Shown in pieces: positions 62,370 to 64,000 of a stretch of DNA of 64,000 bases. Position 1 is the stretch's first letter. Every line of letters starts with the position of its first letter. A model generated the notes under the pieces. The model had not been told where the DNA came from and searched no databases. It worked only from the letters and a program-made list of their open reading frames with translations. A program made the translations under genes and the position numbers. The DNA is from Haliclona indistincta (lineage: Eukaryota; Porifera; Demospongiae; Haplosclerida; Chalinidae), in contig OZ024788.1 of NCBI GenBank assembly GCA_964017065.1, forward strand, positions 12,604,845-12,668,844. Reading direction: 5' to 3'.

Positions 62370-62467
62370 AGAGAGGGAGTGAGAGAGAGAGAGAGAGAGA
62401 GAGTGAGAGAGAGAGTGAGAGAGAGAGAGTGAGTGAGAGGGAGAGAGAAAGAGAGAGAGCAAGAGCA

Positions 62468-62535
<68 letters not shown>

Positions 62536-63420
62536 TCGAGAGCGGGAGAGGAAAAGATAGAGAGCAAGAGTGAGAGAGGGAAAGAAAGAGAGAGTGAGAG
62601 AAAGAGAGAGGGAGAGAGAGAAGAAGGGAGAGAAAGAGAGTGATAGAGAGAAAGATGTGAGAGGGAGGGAGGGAGGGAGAGAAGAGAGAGAGAAAGAGAG
62701 AGAATGAGTCGAGAGCGGGAGTGACAGAGAGGGAGAGGGAAAGATAGAGAGCAAGAGTGAGAGAGAGAGAGAGCGAGAGAAACAGAGAAAGAGAGGGAGG
62801 GAGAGAGATAAAGAGAGAGTGAGAGAAAGAGAGAGAACGAGTTGAGAGCGGGAGTGACAGAGAGGGAGAGGGAAAGAGAGAGAGAGAGAGAGAGAAAGAG
62901 AGAGGGAGAGAGAGAAGAAGGGAGAGAAAGAGAGTGATAGAAAGATGTGAGAGGGAGGGAGAGAAGTGAGAGAGAGAAAGAGAGAGAATGAGTCGAGAGC
63001 GGGAGTGACAGAGAGGGAGAGGGAAAGAGAGAGAGCAGGAGTGAGAGAGGGAGAGAAAGAGAGAGCGAGAGAAACAGAGAAAGAGAGGGAGGGAGAGAGA
63101 TAGAGAGAGTGAGAGAGAAAGAGAAAGAACGAGTCGAGAGTGGGAGTGACAGAGAGGGAGAGGGAAAGAGAGAGAGCAAGAGTGAGAGAGGGAAAGAAAG
63201 AGAGAGTGAGAGAAAGAGAGAGGGAGAGAGAGAAGAAGTGAGAGAAAGAGAGTGATAGAGAGAAAGATGTGAGAGGGAGGGAGGGAGAGAAGAGAGAGAG
63301 AAAGAGAGAGGGAGATAGAAAGAGAGAGAGGGAGAGAGAAAGAGAAGGAGGGAGAGAAAGATATGAGAGAGAGGTGGAGAAGAGAGAGAGCGAGAGAAAG
63401 AGAGGGAAGGAGAGAGAGGA
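62370..63420. repeat. GA-rich repeat block, ~1 kb
   Basis: Interspersed GA, GAAA and GGGA units with recurrent 'gaacgagtcgagagcgggag' words about every 300 bases, showing higher-order duplication. The 300-440-codon Ser/Leu ORFs in it are artefacts. Confidence 0.95.
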
Positions 63421-63474
63421 ATAATAGCATTACACAACAATATAAACACTGTACCACATACCTTGACGACATAA

Positions 63475-63925
63475 TGGGTCATGTGTCTCTGTAGACACAA
63501 GAACACTTGACCTATTGTACGGAACAGAGCTACGTAGTTACAATCCAAAACAAAGCAATTCTTACCTGAGCTTTCTTTAGGTATAGGTGTTGACACGAGA
63601 ACACTTGACAACACTTGACCTACTGTACAAAACAGACCGTGTTACAATCCAAAACAAAGCAATTCTTACCTGAGCTTTCTTTAGATATAGGTGTTGACAC
63701 GAGAACACTTGACAACACTTGACCTACTGTACAAAACAGACCGTGTTGCAATCCAAAACAATGCAATTCTTACCTGAGCTTTCTCTAGATATAGGTGTTG
63801 ACACGAGAACACTTGACAACACTTGACCTACTGTACAAAACAGACCGTGTTACAATCCAAAACAAAGCAATTCTTACCTGAGCTTTCTTTAGATATAGGT
63901 GTTGACACGAGAACTGTACACTTGA
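63475..63925 (-). repeat. 104-bp tandem array with exon-like units
   Basis: The anchor CAATCCAAAACAAAGCAATT starts at 63541, 63645, 63749 and 63853. On the minus strand each unit contains a possible acceptor, a 48-nt segment and the donor CAG|GTAAGAAT. A diverged unit lies at 63475-63510. Each 48-nt segment can code 16 residues (LSSVLVSTPISKESS plus one). Confidence 0.85.
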
Positions 63926-64000
63926 CAGCTAGGCGGGTTTGGTGAGATTTGGCGACGTAACAGGTCGGTCACTCATGCAGACAGAGTCAAAGGAGTAACT

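Noticed and set aside
62289..63614. 441-codon and 369-codon open frames rich in Ser/Leu
   Set aside because: They are translations of the CT strand of a GA microsatellite; no conserved domain, and the frames stay open only because CTCTCT codes Leu/Ser.
60395..63925. CRISPR-like array
   Set aside because: Repeats are 102-104 bp without unique spacers, and the DNA is eukaryotic; they are minisatellites.

Overview
The window looks like nuclear DNA of an early-branching animal, most likely a sponge. That is an inference from family content: a STAT-type transcription factor with short GT-AG introns, a death-domain adaptor-like gene, a CBP/p300-type KIX domain, DIRS-type tyrosine-recombinase retroelements and very many short inverted-repeat elements. 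There are no bacterial operons, rRNA genes or CRISPR arrays. Much of the sequence is mobile or repetitive DNA.

Layout. 1-11.6 kb: no convincing host gene; MITE-like inverted repeats, minisatellites, and a 5'-truncated non-LTR retrotransposon tail with a restriction-like endonuclease domain (8.94-9.99 kb, minus). 11.7-18.1 kb: a decayed DIRS element (gag, RT-RNase H, tyrosine recombinase) with an intron-like insertion and a nested TIR element. 19.3-20.9 kb: two adjacent foldback elements. 21.5-22.8 kb: an intact NYN-domain/zinc-finger gene (minus) whose start codon sits in a ~190-bp palindrome. 23.5-28.5 kb: a STAT5/6-like gene (minus), DNA-binding domain through C-terminus. 28.6-30.3 kb: kelch-like exons (minus) and a membrane-protein tail (plus). 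30.9-35.1 kb: clustered TIR elements. 35.2-35.9 kb: KIX-domain exons. 37.3-39.1 kb: more TIR elements, one carrying a RecQ helicase first exon. 41.4-45.3 kb: a gene with three death-domain-like modules, broken by a 50-bp duplication. 45.8-59.6 kb: a partial second STAT copy, split inside an exon by a 9.85-kb CACTA/EnSpm-like transposon, itself split by a 5.2-kb transposon encoding a DUF6589 protein and a RecQ helicase. 59.6-64 kb: short-motif repeats, a 102-bp minisatellite, a GA-rich block and a 104-bp array containing splice-site-like units.

The most interesting system is the inner 5.2-kb element (50431-55643): 56-bp perfect terminal inverted repeats starting TAG, a 9-bp flanking repeat, and two intact, spliced, tail-to-tail genes (a DUF6589 putative transposase of about 993 aa and a RecQ-like helicase of about 441 aa). 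At least three shorter elements nearby (31030-31480, 32885-33472, 37313-37861) have the same TAG termini and 9-10-bp flanking repeats, and one contains a RecQ first exon. This suggests a currently or recently active family with a non-autonomous retinue.

STAT, CBP/p300-KIX and death-domain proteins belong to known animal signalling pathways, but nothing in the window shows that they act together. Exon coordinates were deduced by eye from splice consensus and family similarity, so individual junctions may be off by a few bases.
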